A DNA stretch of 64,000 nt, from contig NZ_OY781918.1 in NCBI RefSeq assembly GCF_963677195.1, positions 4,204,923-4,268,922 on the forward strand, written 5' to 3'. This document shows positions 28,107 to 37,955 of the stretch, piece after piece (position 1 is the first letter of the stretch; every line of letters starts with the position of its first letter). The translations under genes were made by a program, and so were the position numbers. The notes beneath the pieces are model-generated. The model made no database searches, had not been told where the DNA came from, and saw only the letters and a program-made list of their open reading frames with translations. This stretch comes from an uncultured Marinifilum sp. GTDB taxonomy: Bacteria; Bacteroidota; Bacteroidia; Bacteroidales; Marinifilaceae.

Positions 28107-31100
28107 TTACTTCACCACCTCAACCCACTTGCCTGGTTTTCTAGCATTGATTCTATCGTCGTACATTGCCTCACAATTTACGGTTGGCAAATAGTACTTT
28201 CCAACATAAGCTGCTGTTAAACTAATGGTAAAAGTTTTGCTTTTCTTTTTCTTCAAATCAAAATAAGTATAAACACGATCGTCACGAATATCCTGATAAT
28301 TGGGCTGATCTCCTTTATTCACCTCGTCAACTTCACCAAATCGGGTTTTTAAAATTTCCCAACCCGATGGGAAGATTTGAGTCAATGCCATTTGCTCGTA
28401 ATCGTTCATTACACCAGGATTTTCGATTGTAATTTTCGCTTTAAAATCAGTTCCCTGCTGCAATTTACTTATATCAATGGTATTGCCCTGAAGATCTTCA
28501 TAAGCAATTGTCAAGTTCAAATTCCTCTCTGAAGAAGTCTGATCGCCCGTTTCTGGAATTCCACTTGTGCTTAATCGAACATACAAGACTCCATCAGCAA
28601 GGTTCTTCAGTTTAACTTTAGGCGATCCAGCACTTACATCCAAAGGAATTTGGGTAATTGGTCGATAACTTGTTAACTCTTCCTCAGCTTTACCATTAAG
28701 AGAATAAGTAAATCTCATTTTACCAGATTCGCCATCACCCACAAACTCTGCCATAGCAATTAAGCAATAAGCTGTGGTTTGTGTACTCATCCAAGAATTG
28801 CTCGATAATTTTTCAGACAATTCCTGAACCAATGGAAATGCTTTCGTCTTCTGTCCTACCAAACTCAAAGTTTCCAATATCATTGCTTTGTCGCGAATCG
28901 ATGATCCAAAACTACCTGAATGTTCGCGGTAGGCTGGAATTTCGGTACTCAATCCCTCAATTAACTCTTCGGCAACTTCTTTCTTTCCAATAATTCGGTA
29001 AGCAGCTGCCAATCTCCATTTTGCATCATCCGATAAGTTCGATTGCTCACGCATTCTGTTCATTGCTGATAAATCAGGATAATCGGCCAAAGCCAATGTG
29101 TACAAACGATAAGCCTGAATTAAATCGTTTCTGCGATAATAATATCCAGAATGAGAAGTTGCTTTCCACGATTTTGCTGCTGATTTCTGATATTTTACCC
29201 AAGCCGATTTTAATCCTACAGGCAAAGTGTATCCAGCTTCTTCGGCGCGCATCATAAAATGACCTGCATAACTTGTTCCCCAGGAATTGGCATCGTTTCC
29301 TCCCGGCCAATAGCTAAACCCTCCATTTGCCAGCTGAAAGCTCAACAAACGACTTAAACCTGCACGAACATTATCTTCTATTCTCTGTTTCTGATCTGCA
29401 CTTAAATCAACAACTGTTTCTAAAAATAACTGTGGAAAAACCGCTGATGTTGTCTGCTCGATACATCCGTGGGGATAATCAATCAAGTACTCCAAACGAC
29501 GACCAAAATCGATTGGCGGAATATTCGACAATTCCAACACAGCCTTATTTGTTCCTTGCATTCCCGGAAGCTCTGCAAGATATTCCCAGGATTGTCCATT
29601 TTCCAATAGCGTATCACTTACGTTCGTTACTCTTGGATTTGGATTTCTTACATCCAATTCAATATCGTAAGTTGCTTTATTACTTCCACTTTCTGCTAAT
29701 ATTTTAACCTTAGCAACTCCCAGTTTCGATGCAACTTTCAAATCGAAATCAACAACTTGCTCCCCAACTTTATCAAAAGTAAGATTCTTTGTTTTTTCTG
29801 CTAAAGGCAACAAATATTCATTCGGAACAATGCTTAGTTGTACATTTTTTACCTTTGGATCCATTGCAAACACGGTGACTGGCAATTTTACTGTTTCGCC
29901 CGGACCAACAACTCTTGGCAAGGTAGCTAGCACCATTAAAGGCTTGCGAACCTGACAAGTTTTCTCTGCCGATCCGTAGGCTCCATTATCGCCTGCAACC
30001 ACCATAGTTCTTACCGATCCCACATAATTTGGCATGCTAATTCTATGTAATTTCGAATCGCCTGAATGAAGCATAAATGGCCCGTAGCACATCACAACAG
30101 GTTTAAAACGATTTGCTTTGGCTTGTTTCTTGCCTTTCAAATCTTCATCACCACCAATGGCAAAAGCTTTTTCCAATCGCGCACCAAAAGCACCCATTAC
30201 CATATCATACATGTCCCAGGTTTTCACTCCCAAAGCTTCGCGAGCATAGAAAGTATGCCACGGATTCGGCGTTTTAAACCGAGTTAAATCCAACAATCCA
30301 TCATCAACAACTGCAATGGTATAAGTCATTACTTTGCCATCTTTCTCCGAAACGGTAAGTTCAAATTCCTTTTCCGGTTCCAAAACGTCTGGCATTTCAA
30401 TTTTCGGATTCAATTTTGTATTCGGATCTTCCACCAAAATCGGAATTACTCCGTACATTCTTATTGGCAAATCGTTCTCGACCTGAGCATGAGGCTGCAA
30501 TAAGCTCACGTGTACATAAGCATTAGGAGCCATTTCCGGAGTTATTTTAAATGTAAATTCCGATTCTCTGGATTCTGTATCTACCCAAAATGCATCTAAA
30601 ACTTTTGCTCCTGTTTCTATGCTTACCAAAGCCTTACCTGATTTCGAAGATGGAATGGTAATTTTAGCTTCCTCGCCAACCTTATACTTATCCTTATCGG
30701 ATACAAAAGACAGAAGGCTTGCATTTCCTGGCATTCCTTCAGGAGTTCTGCCATACCATTTCGAGAAATATGCCGTGGTTCCTGCAGAGTGTCCTCCTTC
30801 TTTGTCGGTTACTTGAATTAAATATCTACCATAATCTCGCCAAGAGTGATATGGAATATTCAGCTTGTAAGTTCCCACACCATTTTTTGTAGAGATTGTT
30901 TTAGTAGCTACAATTCTTGTGGAGCTTCTTCCGATATAAGAAGCCAAATTCTCATTGTTAGAATCCCACCACCAGCGCCAATCAATTTTATAGGCTTTTA
31001 TTTCAATCTTATTCCTACTCACAGGATTTCCATCGGCATCGAGAGTTACAATTTTTAATTCATGATCAGTATCGGTTAAGTACCAACCACGTTCCGATTC

Positions 31101-33668
31101 CGGCATTCTAAACCCAACAAAAGTTTCATAAGGCGCAAACTTCACTCTTTGCATATCGATACTAAAATCACCTCCTTTTTCGAATACTTTGGTAATAAAA
31201 CTGGCATTTAACATTCCCGGTGCCGACTTATTTCCTTTTAGTTTTAAATCAACTTTAGCCTGTCCGTTCTGATCTATTTTCCCATCAAAAATTACCTGCT
31301 CATCTGCTCTAAAATCTTTGGCAGGATCGTCGAAAACATATCTATCGTAATTTTCGAATGATGTTTTAGTTGGTGTAAATCGTAAGCTAACATTCGATTT
31401 TAAATTTCTGGCAATTGCTCCATGCAACCACTTCACTTCCAAATTCGCTTTCTGACCTCCGCTTTTCGCTTTTAAAATCTTTGTACCAAAATCGAGATTT
31501 ATTTTTAAGCGATTTGGCTTAACGGTCTCAATTTTAATGGTTTTTCTAAATGTTGCCCCACCAACTTTAATTCTTGCCGACCAATTCCCAGTAGGTGCAT
31601 CGGCTTCGGTATCACAAGTAAAAGAATAGAATCCATTAACACCTGCAGTACTCACTCTGTGCACTACAGTTTGCCCTTCGGGATTAATTAATTCGAAAAT
31701 TATCGGATGATTCTCTGGTAAAATCTTAGCTATATCTTCCAACACAAAATTCAGATACAACTTATCGCCCGGACGCCAAACGCCACGTTCGCCATAAATG
31801 TATCCTTTAATTCCTTTCTGAACCGTTTTTCCTCTTACATTGAAATTACTTAAGGATAAAGCAGATCCATCGTCTAAGCGCAAATATCCTCTTTGATTTT
31901 CTTTTTTGGCTACCAATAAAAATGGTTTTCGATCTAACTGTACTTCTGCCAAACCGTTGTTATCTGTTTTTACTCTAGCCATTAACTGCTTTTGATAGTT
32001 GTACACTTCTAAGTCAACAGCTGCTTCAGGATTAGCAGTTAACAGGTTCGAAACTGCAAAAGTGATAGAGTTATCGCTTCCTCCTTTGGCTATCAAACCT
32101 AAATCCGAAGCAAAAATATTGCGCTTTACAAATCGATTAGATCTGTAATAAGATACATGACAAGGATTGTCCTTTTCGCTCCATTTGTATCCAGCAGGAT
32201 AGTAATAATTATCGTACCAACCCGGTTTATCCCAACTCTTCATTTCTCTTTCCAGCTCCTGCTCGGCCACCAACTCATCCACACTAGTTAGCTTATCCTC
32301 TTTTTCATTATCATCACCACAAGTATACATGGAATATTCTTTTCTGAATCGCAATTCTACGCGATAAATGGCTCCTGGATTCACATTTACAAAATCAGCA
32401 ATATCAATTGTATATGCATTCCATTTTCTTAAATCTACTGCTCTGTTGGTACCTAAATCGATTCGCTTTTGAAGAATTAAGCGAGCTACACGTTTCAGGT
32501 TATCCACCTGATTAATTCTGTTATTTTGCAAAAACTGATGTACATTGTTCTCGAACACCTCAATTACGCGTAAATCAACCGATTTTAAACTCACTGCCTC
32601 GAATGGTAAAATTAGTCCTTGCGAAGAAGGAGAAATCACACCTTTTCCAATCAATCGAACGGCAGGTTTGATATTCTCAAAAACCAATTCAATTTTACGA
32701 CTCTCTTTCAAGGCATAATTCATGGCATTTTTAATTCCTTCCTCCAAACGAATTACTTTTTTACCTGACAATCTGTAACGAGGATATGCTCTCACCTCGT
32801 TTCCATCAACAATAAATTTAAACCCTGCCTGTCCTTCGATCCGAATCAGGCCTTTCAAATTCTGATCTTTTTTCAAAGGATCGGTAAAACGAATAGAAAC
32901 ATACTGCTCTGGTTGCTGAATTACAGTCGCACTCATCACCTTAAAAACATTCAATGCAGGAATCTCCACTTTTTTATTTCCGCTTTCCTTCACATTTATC
33001 AAAGAACCATCCCATCTTAATTCCAATTCCCCTTTATCTTCTTTACGTATTAAGCTATCCACAACAAAATGGTGCAATTTTCCATCGGCAGAATGAGTCC
33101 ATGAAATTGGTTTTTGCTCACCATTCAGTTTGGCTTGTAAAACCGATTCTATTTCATCATCAGGAATAATATCTGCAGTTGTCAGATATCCTTTGTATTT
33201 CTGACTAAGCATATCCGTTTTATCGTAAGATTGTAATCCTTCTCCGGTAAAACTGAAACTTTGCTTTATGGTTTGAAAGCTAAATTTTAGTGTTTTATAT
33301 TTCTCGGGTACTTGAATTAACTTACTTAAATCGGCTTTGACCTGATAAACCTGAGCAGATTTCATAGTATTTTCAGGACGAAACTCAACCAATCTGGGAT
33401 CTTTCCAATAAGCTTTTCCTTCTATTTTAGGTGAGATACTTATAATTCCATCCTCCAATTCCTGTCCCGGTACTATTTTCTGCTCACAATTATTCACCAA
33501 TCTTATTTGGATAACAGATTCAACCGAAACCACACCCGAAGTGAATGCAGATATATATTGCCCGAAACCAGGATCAACTTTGCGTTTCACTCTCTTTTTA
33601 TCTTTACAGGAAAATATGGCCGTTATCAGAATCATCGGCACAATCAAAAGGCAAAAAAGCTTTCTCAT
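28107..33668 (-). CDS. Bacterial alpha-2-macroglobulin lipoprotein (YfhM-like)
   Basis: This 1853-residue protein begins with a lipoprotein signal (Cys21 in ITAIFSC). Macroglobulin-like beta domains fill most of the chain, including an MG2 domain around GVWRPGDKLYLNFVLED. The bait/alpha-2-macroglobulin core contains YPHGCIEQTTS, whose Cys1402-Ile-Glu-Gln1405 matches the thioester motif. Alpha-helical toroid repeats follow. Bacterial homologues are thought to trap proteases in the periplasm and are typically encoded next to PBP1C, which would repair the cell wall after envelope breach. Here that partner lies 2 kb downstream, beyond an IS982 copy and a transposase gene. Confidence 0.93.
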   Translation of the reverse strand: MRKLFCLLIVPMILITAIFSCKDKKRVKRKVDPGFGQYISAFTSGVVSVESVIQIRLVNNCEQKIVPGQELEDGIISISPKIEGKAYWKDPRLVEFRPENTMKSAQVYQVKADLSKLIQVPEKYKTLKFSFQTIKQSFSFTGEGLQSYDKTDMLSQKYKGYLTTADIIPDDEIESVLQAKLNGEQKPISWTHSADGKLHHFVVDSLIRKEDKGELELRWDGSLINVKESGNKKVEIPALNVFKVMSATVIQQPEQYVSIRFTDPLKKDQNLKGLIRIEGQAGFKFIVDGNEVRAYPRYRLSGKKVIRLEEGIKNAMNYALKESRKIELVFENIKPAVRLIGKGVISPSSQGLILPFEAVSLKSVDLRVIEVFENNVHQFLQNNRINQVDNLKRVARLILQKRIDLGTNRAVDLRKWNAYTIDIADFVNVNPGAIYRVELRFRKEYSMYTCGDDNEKEDKLTSVDELVAEQELEREMKSWDKPGWYDNYYYPAGYKWSEKDNPCHVSYYRSNRFVKRNIFASDLGLIAKGGSDNSITFAVSNLLTANPEAAVDLEVYNYQKQLMARVKTDNNGLAEVQLDRKPFLLVAKKENQRGYLRLDDGSALSLSNFNVRGKTVQKGIKGYIYGERGVWRPGDKLYLNFVLEDIAKILPENHPIIFELINPEGQTVVHRVSTAGVNGFYSFTCDTEADAPTGNWSARIKVGGATFRKTIKIETVKPNRLKINLDFGTKILKAKSGGQKANLEVKWLHGAIARNLKSNVSLRFTPTKTSFENYDRYVFDDPAKDFRADEQVIFDGKIDQNGQAKVDLKLKGNKSAPGMLNASFITKVFEKGGDFSIDMQRVKFAPYETFVGFRMPESERGWYLTDTDHELKIVTLDADGNPVSRNKIEIKAYKIDWRWWWDSNNENLASYIGRSSTRIVATKTISTKNGVGTYKLNIPYHSWRDYGRYLIQVTDKEGGHSAGTTAYFSKWYGRTPEGMPGNASLLSFVSDKDKYKVGEEAKITIPSSKSGKALVSIETGAKVLDAFWVDTESRESEFTFKITPEMAPNAYVHVSLLQPHAQVENDLPIRMYGVIPILVEDPNTKLNPKIEMPDVLEPEKEFELTVSEKDGKVMTYTIAVVDDGLLDLTRFKTPNPWHTFYAREALGVKTWDMYDMVMGAFGARLEKAFAIGGDEDLKGKKQAKANRFKPVVMCYGPFMLHSGDSKLHRISMPNYVGSVRTMVVAGDNGAYGSAEKTCQVRKPLMVLATLPRVVGPGETVKLPVTVFAMDPKVKNVQLSIVPNEYLLPLAEKTKNLTFDKVGEQVVDFDLKVASKLGVAKVKILAESGSNKATYDIELDVRNPNPRVTNVSDTLLENGQSWEYLAELPGMQGTNKAVLELSNIPPIDFGRRLEYLIDYPHGCIEQTTSAVFPQLFLETVVDLSADQKQRIEDNVRAGLSRLLSFQLANGGFSYWPGGNDANSWGTSYAGHFMMRAEEAGYTLPVGLKSAWVKYQKSAAKSWKATSHSGYYYRRNDLIQAYRLYTLALADYPDLSAMNRMREQSNLSDDAKWRLAAAYRIIGKKEVAEELIEGLSTEIPAYREHSGSFGSSIRDKAMILETLSLVGQKTKAFPLVQELSEKLSSNSWMSTQTTAYCLIAMAEFVGDGESGKMRFTYSLNGKAEEELTSYRPITQIPLDVSAGSPKVKLKNLADGVLYVRLSTSGIPETGDQTSSERNLNLTIAYEDLQGNTIDISKLQQGTDFKAKITIENPGVMNDYEQMALTQIFPSGWEILKTRFGEVDEVNKGDQPNYQDIRDDRVYTYFDLKKKKSKTFTISLTAAYVGKYYLPTVNCEAMYDDRINARKPGKWVEVVK

Positions 33669-33948
33669 TTGTTATAGTATTGGAATTAATTTTAGAAGCA
33701 TAATATTAACTATTGAAAATGAATTATCAAATTAAAAGCCAATCATAATCATTCTAAAATAAAGTTGATATTTAAATTCATTTTGTAATTTCACCACGAA
33801 ATATTTTAAGCTCAAAACGAATACATTAACTACTTAGCAGAACAATCCATCATATCTTTTTTCGATTATTAAAAAAAATCAGGCAACCAAACACATCATT
33901 CCTGCATTTTAGTAGATGTAAGTCATTAATAAATGATAAATACTATTT

Positions 33949-34491
33949 GTGAAAAGACTCATTAAAGCACTTAAAAATAAGAAACCGAAAGCTCAGCAAA
34001 AGGTTTTCAATTTGTATGCCGATTATTTGTTCAGAATCTGTTATCGCTATTTGAATAATCGCGAACAAACAGAAGATGTGTTATCGCAAACTTTTTTAAA
34101 TGTATTTGATAAGGTTCACAAAACAGATATTACAGAAGAAGCGGCTCTAAAAGCCTGGATGAAAAAAGTAGCCATTAATCAATCCTTAATGGAGATTCGG
34201 AAACATGTTCAGTTTTCGCAACCTCTTACATTAATTGAGGAAATAGAAGAATCGGAAATTACCAGCGATGAAAATTTATTAGAAAATGATTTAATTCAAA
34301 TGGTATTGGCTCTTCCCGATGGTTACCGCACCGTATTTAGTTTGTATGCCATTGAAGGCTATAAACATGAAGAAATTGCGGAACAGCTTAATATTTCGGT
34401 AGGAACATCGAAATCGCAATTGAGCAAAGCACGCAAGCTATTAAAGAAAATGATTAGCAAAACAGAAATTAGCAATGAAGCAATCCGTTGA
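33949..34491 (+). CDS. ECF-type RNA polymerase sigma factor
   Basis: The 180-residue sigma-70 family protein has region 2 at about 15-80 (LYADYLFRICYRYLNNREQTEDVLSQTFLNVF) and region 4 at about 115-168 (ALPDGYRTVFSLYAIEGYKHEEIAEQLNISVGTSKSQLSKARK). It starts with GTG at 33949; no in-frame ATG precedes it. The next gene overlaps its end by 17 bp and encodes a likely membrane anti-sigma factor. This suggests a classic sigma/anti-sigma pair responding to an envelope signal. Alpha-2-macroglobulin is encoded divergently across a 280-bp gap with no other gene. Confidence 0.92.
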   Translation: MKRLIKALKNKKPKAQQKVFNLYADYLFRICYRYLNNREQTEDVLSQTFLNVFDKVHKTDITEEAALKAWMKKVAINQSLMEIRKHVQFSQPLTLIEEIEESEITSDENLLENDLIQMVLALPDGYRTVFSLYAIEGYKHEEIAEQLNISVGTSKSQLSKARKLLKKMISKTEISNEAIR

Positions 34492-35194
34492 AAAACAAAT
34501 AAAAAGCGCCTTCGAAAATTGGGATAATCAAAAAAGTGAGATTGGTTTTGATAAGGCGGCCTTATGGAACTCTATGCAGCCCAAAAGGAGTAAAGTTATT
34601 TATCTGACCTGGTTTAGAGCAGCAGCAATTATTATCATTCTGTTTTTGCTTGGCGGTTTGGGACATTCATACAGAATGAATCGATGCTTGCAGATAAGTA
34701 ACAATGAGCTACTACTTGAATTGAGCAAAAAGCAAGATGTACAAAAAACAGAAATTAAAAAAGAGATTGAAACAAAGGTAATTTACAAAACACAGATTAA
34801 AACTGTTGAATCGAAACATGCGAAGTTGGCTTTATCGAAACTCAATGCAAAACTAGAAGAAATTCAATTGAAAAACACCAAATTAAAAAAACAACTAAAT
34901 CAACAAAATATAGCCAGTAACATTTTAAGCGATAGCATTATCAACTTACAAGCTCAACTTAAGAAATCGAGTGAGTGGTATGCGCAACAGTTAAAAAATA
35001 TTGAAGGTAAAAACCAATCGAACCGATTATCTATTGATATTGATGAAGAAGCTTTACTGGCTTTATCGAAGAATGGTTCGCAAAATAAAACAACAACAAA
35101 CTACCCTGCTAATAAATTAAAAATCACATTTAAAAACAGTACTCGTGAATCGGGAACATCGGCGCCATTGTTCAAAGATATCACGAGCAAATAA
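34475..35194 (+). CDS. Putative single-pass anti-sigma factor with coiled coil
   Basis: This 239-residue protein has a short cytoplasmic N-terminus (about 1-42, with FENWDNQKSEIGFDKAALWNSM), one membrane helix at about 47-64 (FRAAAIIIILFLLGGLG) and a long Lys/Gln/Glu-rich coiled coil at about 75-170. A polar C-terminal tail follows. It overlaps the sigma gene by 17 bp, so translation is probably coupled. The topology fits an anti-sigma factor that holds the ECF sigma at the membrane, but no zinc-finger or FecR domain is visible, so the role is inferred from position. Confidence 0.65.
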   Translation: MKQSVEKQIKSAFENWDNQKSEIGFDKAALWNSMQPKRSKVIYLTWFRAAAIIIILFLLGGLGHSYRMNRCLQISNNELLLELSKKQDVQKTEIKKEIETKVIYKTQIKTVESKHAKLALSKLNAKLEEIQLKNTKLKKQLNQQNIASNILSDSIINLQAQLKKSSEWYAQQLKNIEGKNQSNRLSIDIDEEALLALSKNGSQNKTTTNYPANKLKITFKNSTRESGTSAPLFKDITSK

Positions 35195-35233
35195 ATCAGA
35201 ATCTTGTTTATTCACAGATTAAAATACAAACAA

Positions 35234-36265
35234 ATGACAAATAAAATAATTCTACTCAGCGGTCTTCTCTTTCTTTTCTCGATTAAAGCATTTGCAACAA
35301 ACGAAAATAAATTTAATTCGGACACCATACGCATGCAAATGCCTAATGGCACAACCATTGAAAGCAAATTAACCTACGATAAAAAGCACAATTTGGAAGG
35401 TAGTGTCGATATCAACCAACTTCTTGATGATTTTTTAAAACATTGGGCAGTATTGAATATCCAGGAACCAGAAGGAAATAAAGGCCTACACATTACCTGT
35501 TCAACCGAGAAAGAATACATCAATTTAAAAGACAATCAAAACATTATCTCTGTTAAGGAAGTTGAAATTCAAAAAAGAATCTACTTTCCTACTGATACTG
35601 CCATTGCATTGATAATTAAAGGCAACAATAAGGTAGAATTAAACCCACAACTAGCCATTTATTTTAATTCGGTAAAGCAATTAGAGGAACTCAAAGAATA
35701 TGATTTCACTCAAATTCTAAAAAATACTGATGGACAAATCAATAAAGATGATTATTGGTATACAAATTCAGCTCTGTTTGCGGCTTGGGTAAAAATAAAC
35801 GAGGACAACTCGGCAGAACTGCTTCATCGAAATAACACCATGGCATCTTCGAACGATCAAATTGTAATTAGTGCAGGAACTTCGCTCGAAAATGTAAAGG
35901 GAGAATGGAATGGTAGTTTTTATACAAAATTAACGCTTATATTAGGTAATAAAAACATTCCTAAACATGCCTTTTCTATTGGATATGAATGGATGTATGA
36001 TTTCTCATCAGGTGATGAAAACATTAATCATTGGGTCGATTTAGGCTACCAATACAACTTCTCGAAAAATCCAAAAAAGCAAGACTGGTATAATTTGTCT
36101 TTAGGATATCTGGCAAAGCGAAATGGGGATTTATTTGATAAAGATACTTTCAGACTTGGAATTAGCAAAAATGTACATGAAAACATTAGCATTGTTCCAC
36201 AAATTTATTTCAACGATTTCTTTAAAGATGCTTATCCAGGATTTAAGATTAAAATACACTTGTAA
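35234..36265 (+). CDS. Exported protein with barrel-like C-terminus, third gene of the sigma operon
   Basis: I read this from the ATG at 35234 (343 residues), which starts a clear signal peptide, MTNKIILLSGLLFLFSIKAFA; a TTG 30 bp upstream is unlikely. The N-terminal half is a soluble domain I do not recognise. The C-terminal half (about 215-343) has alternating amphipathic strands (FYTKLTLILGNK, HAFSIGYEWMYDF, HWVDLGYQYNF, WYNLSLGYLAK) and ends FKIKIHL, as in an outer-membrane barrel. It starts 39 bp after the anti-sigma-like gene and is closed by a strong terminator, so it may be a cell-surface component or target of that regulon. Confidence 0.65.
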   Translation: MTNKIILLSGLLFLFSIKAFATNENKFNSDTIRMQMPNGTTIESKLTYDKKHNLEGSVDINQLLDDFLKHWAVLNIQEPEGNKGLHITCSTEKEYINLKDNQNIISVKEVEIQKRIYFPTDTAIALIIKGNNKVELNPQLAIYFNSVKQLEELKEYDFTQILKNTDGQINKDDYWYTNSALFAAWVKINEDNSAELLHRNNTMASSNDQIVISAGTSLENVKGEWNGSFYTKLTLILGNKNIPKHAFSIGYEWMYDFSSGDENINHWVDLGYQYNFSKNPKKQDWYNLSLGYLAKRNGDLFDKDTFRLGISKNVHENISIVPQIYFNDFFKDAYPGFKIKIHL

Positions 36266-36270
36266 ACATA

Positions 36271-36306
36271 AAAAATGCCTCAAGCCAATATGTTTGAGGC
36301 ATTTTT
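36271..36306. terminator. Strong bidirectional terminator
   Basis: AAAAATGCCTCAA and TTGAGGCATTTTT form a perfect GC-centred stem with A and T tracts on either side. It lies between the convergent sigma operon (plus) and helicase operon (minus). Confidence 0.88.
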
Positions 36307-36308
36307 AC

Positions 36309-36509
36309 TTATTTCTTTTTAATCTTCGTCAGTTCCATTTTACGGATTCGTGCCCGAACCGCACCTTTGCTTCGATTTAGCTTAGTTGCCATTTCACCAA
36401 CGGGAACACCATCAAAAAACAGGTTAATCAACTCATCATCGTCGTCTCTACTCCAAGGATTAAAAACGATTTTATCCTCTTTATTTTTATCAAAATCCTT
36501 CTGATTCAT
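36309..36509 (-). CDS. Small SANT/HTH-like protein downstream of the helicase
   Basis: This 66-residue protein, from the ATG at 36509, contains PWSRDDDDELINLFFDGVPVGEMATKLNRSKGAVRARIRKM. That is a compact three-helix pattern of the SANT/Myb or homeodomain-like type found in small Bacteroidota proteins. The start is 12 bp after the helicase stop, so the two are probably co-transcribed. It may bind DNA or RNA; no target is known. A TTG at 36521 would add four residues. Confidence 0.75.
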   Translation of the reverse strand: MNQKDFDKNKEDKIVFNPWSRDDDDELINLFFDGVPVGEMATKLNRSKGAVRARIRKMELTKIKKK

Positions 36510-36521
36510 ATTCTTTTCCAA

Positions 36522-37802
36522 TTATGCTCTTTTCTTTCTTCCATTAGAAGAACCAGATTTCCGTCTGCGCCAATCCTTCTTAGCAGAACCGTTTGATTTA
36601 GAAGAACGAGATTGAGGTCTTCTTCGGTCTGTTTTCTTCACTTCCTCTTTTGGTAATTCTGCAATCTCATCAACCGAAAAAGGATGATCTTTCACAACAG
36701 GAATAGTCTGCTTAATTAGCTTCTGAATATCTTTTAGGTAAGGCAATTCATCCTGACTGCAAAACGAAATGGCAATACCACTTGCATTGGCACGCCCTGT
36801 TCTACCAATACGGTGAACGTATGATTCCTGAATATTTGGCAAATCGTAATTCACCACCAAAGCCAATCCTGCCACATCAATTCCACGAGCAGCAATATCG
36901 GTGGCAACCAAAACCTTTGTAGTTCCTTCTTTAAAATTATTTAAAGCTTTCTGTCGGGCATTCTGCGATTTGTTTCCATGAATTGCCTCGGTGCTGATTC
37001 CTGCTTTCTTAAGTATTCTAGTTACCTTATCGGCTCCGTGCTTGGTTCTCGAGAACACCAAAGTAGAATCTAAGTCTCTTTCTTTCAGAAGGTGCGTCAA
37101 TAATTTGGGCTTCAACCTTTTGCTGGTAAAGTAGATTGATTGCTCTACTCTTTCGGCCGTTGTTTGCTGTGGTTTAATAGTTACCTTTTCGGGATTTCCC
37201 AATATCTGCTTCGACAGACTTACAATTTTCGGAGGCATAGTAGCCGAAAAGAAAAGTGATTGTCTGCGTTTCGGAAGCTGATCGATAATTCTTCGGATAT
37301 CGTAAATAAAGCCCATATCCAGCATTTGGTCTGCCTCATCCAACACAAAGTATTTGATATCCCTTAAGGAGATATAGCCCTGATTAATTAAATCGAGTAA
37401 TCGTCCAGGGGTAGCAACCAATACATCTACACCTTTAGCCAATGCTTGTGTTTGTGCTCCCTGCTTAACGCCACCAAAAACCACAGTATTCTCTAGCCCT
37501 GTATATTTTCCGTACTCACTAAAATTATCTTTTATTTGTAAAGCCAGTTCCCGCGTAGGAGTTACTACCAAAGCTTTTATTTTTCGCTTTCCTTTAGCTG
37601 ATTGCTCCTCATACAAATGCTGAAGAATTGGAATTGCAAAAGCTGCAGTTTTCCCGGTACCTGTTTGGGCACAACCCAGAAGATCTCTTTTTTGTAATAA
37701 AACAGGAATTGATTCTGCCTGAATAGGTGTTGGATTTGTATAACCTTTCTCCTCTATCGCTCTTAAAATAGGTTGAACTATTTCTAATTTGTCAAATGTC
37801 AT
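36522..37802 (-). CDS. DEAD-box ATP-dependent RNA helicase, RhlE-like
   Basis: All core motifs of a DEAD-box helicase are present in the 426 residues: PTPIQAESIP (Q motif), AQTGTGKT (Walker A, about 45-52), PTRELALQI, VLDEADQMLDMGF, FFSATMP, VFSRTKHGADK, ATDIAARGIDV and HRIGRTGRA. A basic Arg/Lys/Ser-rich tail of about 50 residues follows, typical of RhlE-type proteins. It should unwind RNA duplexes in ribosome assembly, cold adaptation or RNA decay. The small HTH protein follows in the same transcript. Confidence 0.93.
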   Translation of the reverse strand: MTFDKLEIVQPILRAIEEKGYTNPTPIQAESIPVLLQKRDLLGCAQTGTGKTAAFAIPILQHLYEEQSAKGKRKIKALVVTPTRELALQIKDNFSEYGKYTGLENTVVFGGVKQGAQTQALAKGVDVLVATPGRLLDLINQGYISLRDIKYFVLDEADQMLDMGFIYDIRRIIDQLPKRRQSLFFSATMPPKIVSLSKQILGNPEKVTIKPQQTTAERVEQSIYFTSKRLKPKLLTHLLKERDLDSTLVFSRTKHGADKVTRILKKAGISTEAIHGNKSQNARQKALNNFKEGTTKVLVATDIAARGIDVAGLALVVNYDLPNIQESYVHRIGRTGRANASGIAISFCSQDELPYLKDIQKLIKQTIPVVKDHPFSVDEIAELPKEEVKKTDRRRPQSRSSKSNGSAKKDWRRRKSGSSNGRKKRA

Positions 37803-37893
37803 ATAAAAAATGTAAGCGGCAAAGGTAAGTGAATAGTTTTAATTATCAGCATTTCTTCAATAATAGTTATTAATCAAACATTTACGAATAACA

Positions 37894-37929
37894 AAGTCCA
37901 AAATATAAGTGAATTGATATTTTGGACTT
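37894..37929 (-). terminator. 13-bp perfect hairpin downstream of the DJ-1 gene
   Basis: AAGTCCAAAATAT (37894-37906) and ATATTTTGGACTT (37917-37929) pair fully across a 10-base loop. It lies 27 bp beyond the DJ-1 stop and closes the TetR-controlled operon. It could equally be a leader element for the helicase gene. Confidence 0.6.
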
Positions 37930-37955
37930 ATGCATTTCTTAATTCCAATTTAACG

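Noticed and set aside
27749..28194. Two short plus-strand open frames across the IS982 right end and the intergenic hairpin
   Set aside because: They cross the IS boundary and the inverted repeats and have no recognisable features; they are better explained as noise.
29327..29707. 126-codon plus-strand open frame inside the alpha-2-macroglobulin gene
   Set aside because: It is antisense to the macroglobulin core, including part of the toroid region next to the thioester site, and shows no domain or signal of its own.
36123..36380. 85-codon plus-strand open frame crossing the terminator at 36271-36306
   Set aside because: It overlaps the exported protein gene in another frame, runs through a strong terminator, and then reads antisense to the small HTH gene.
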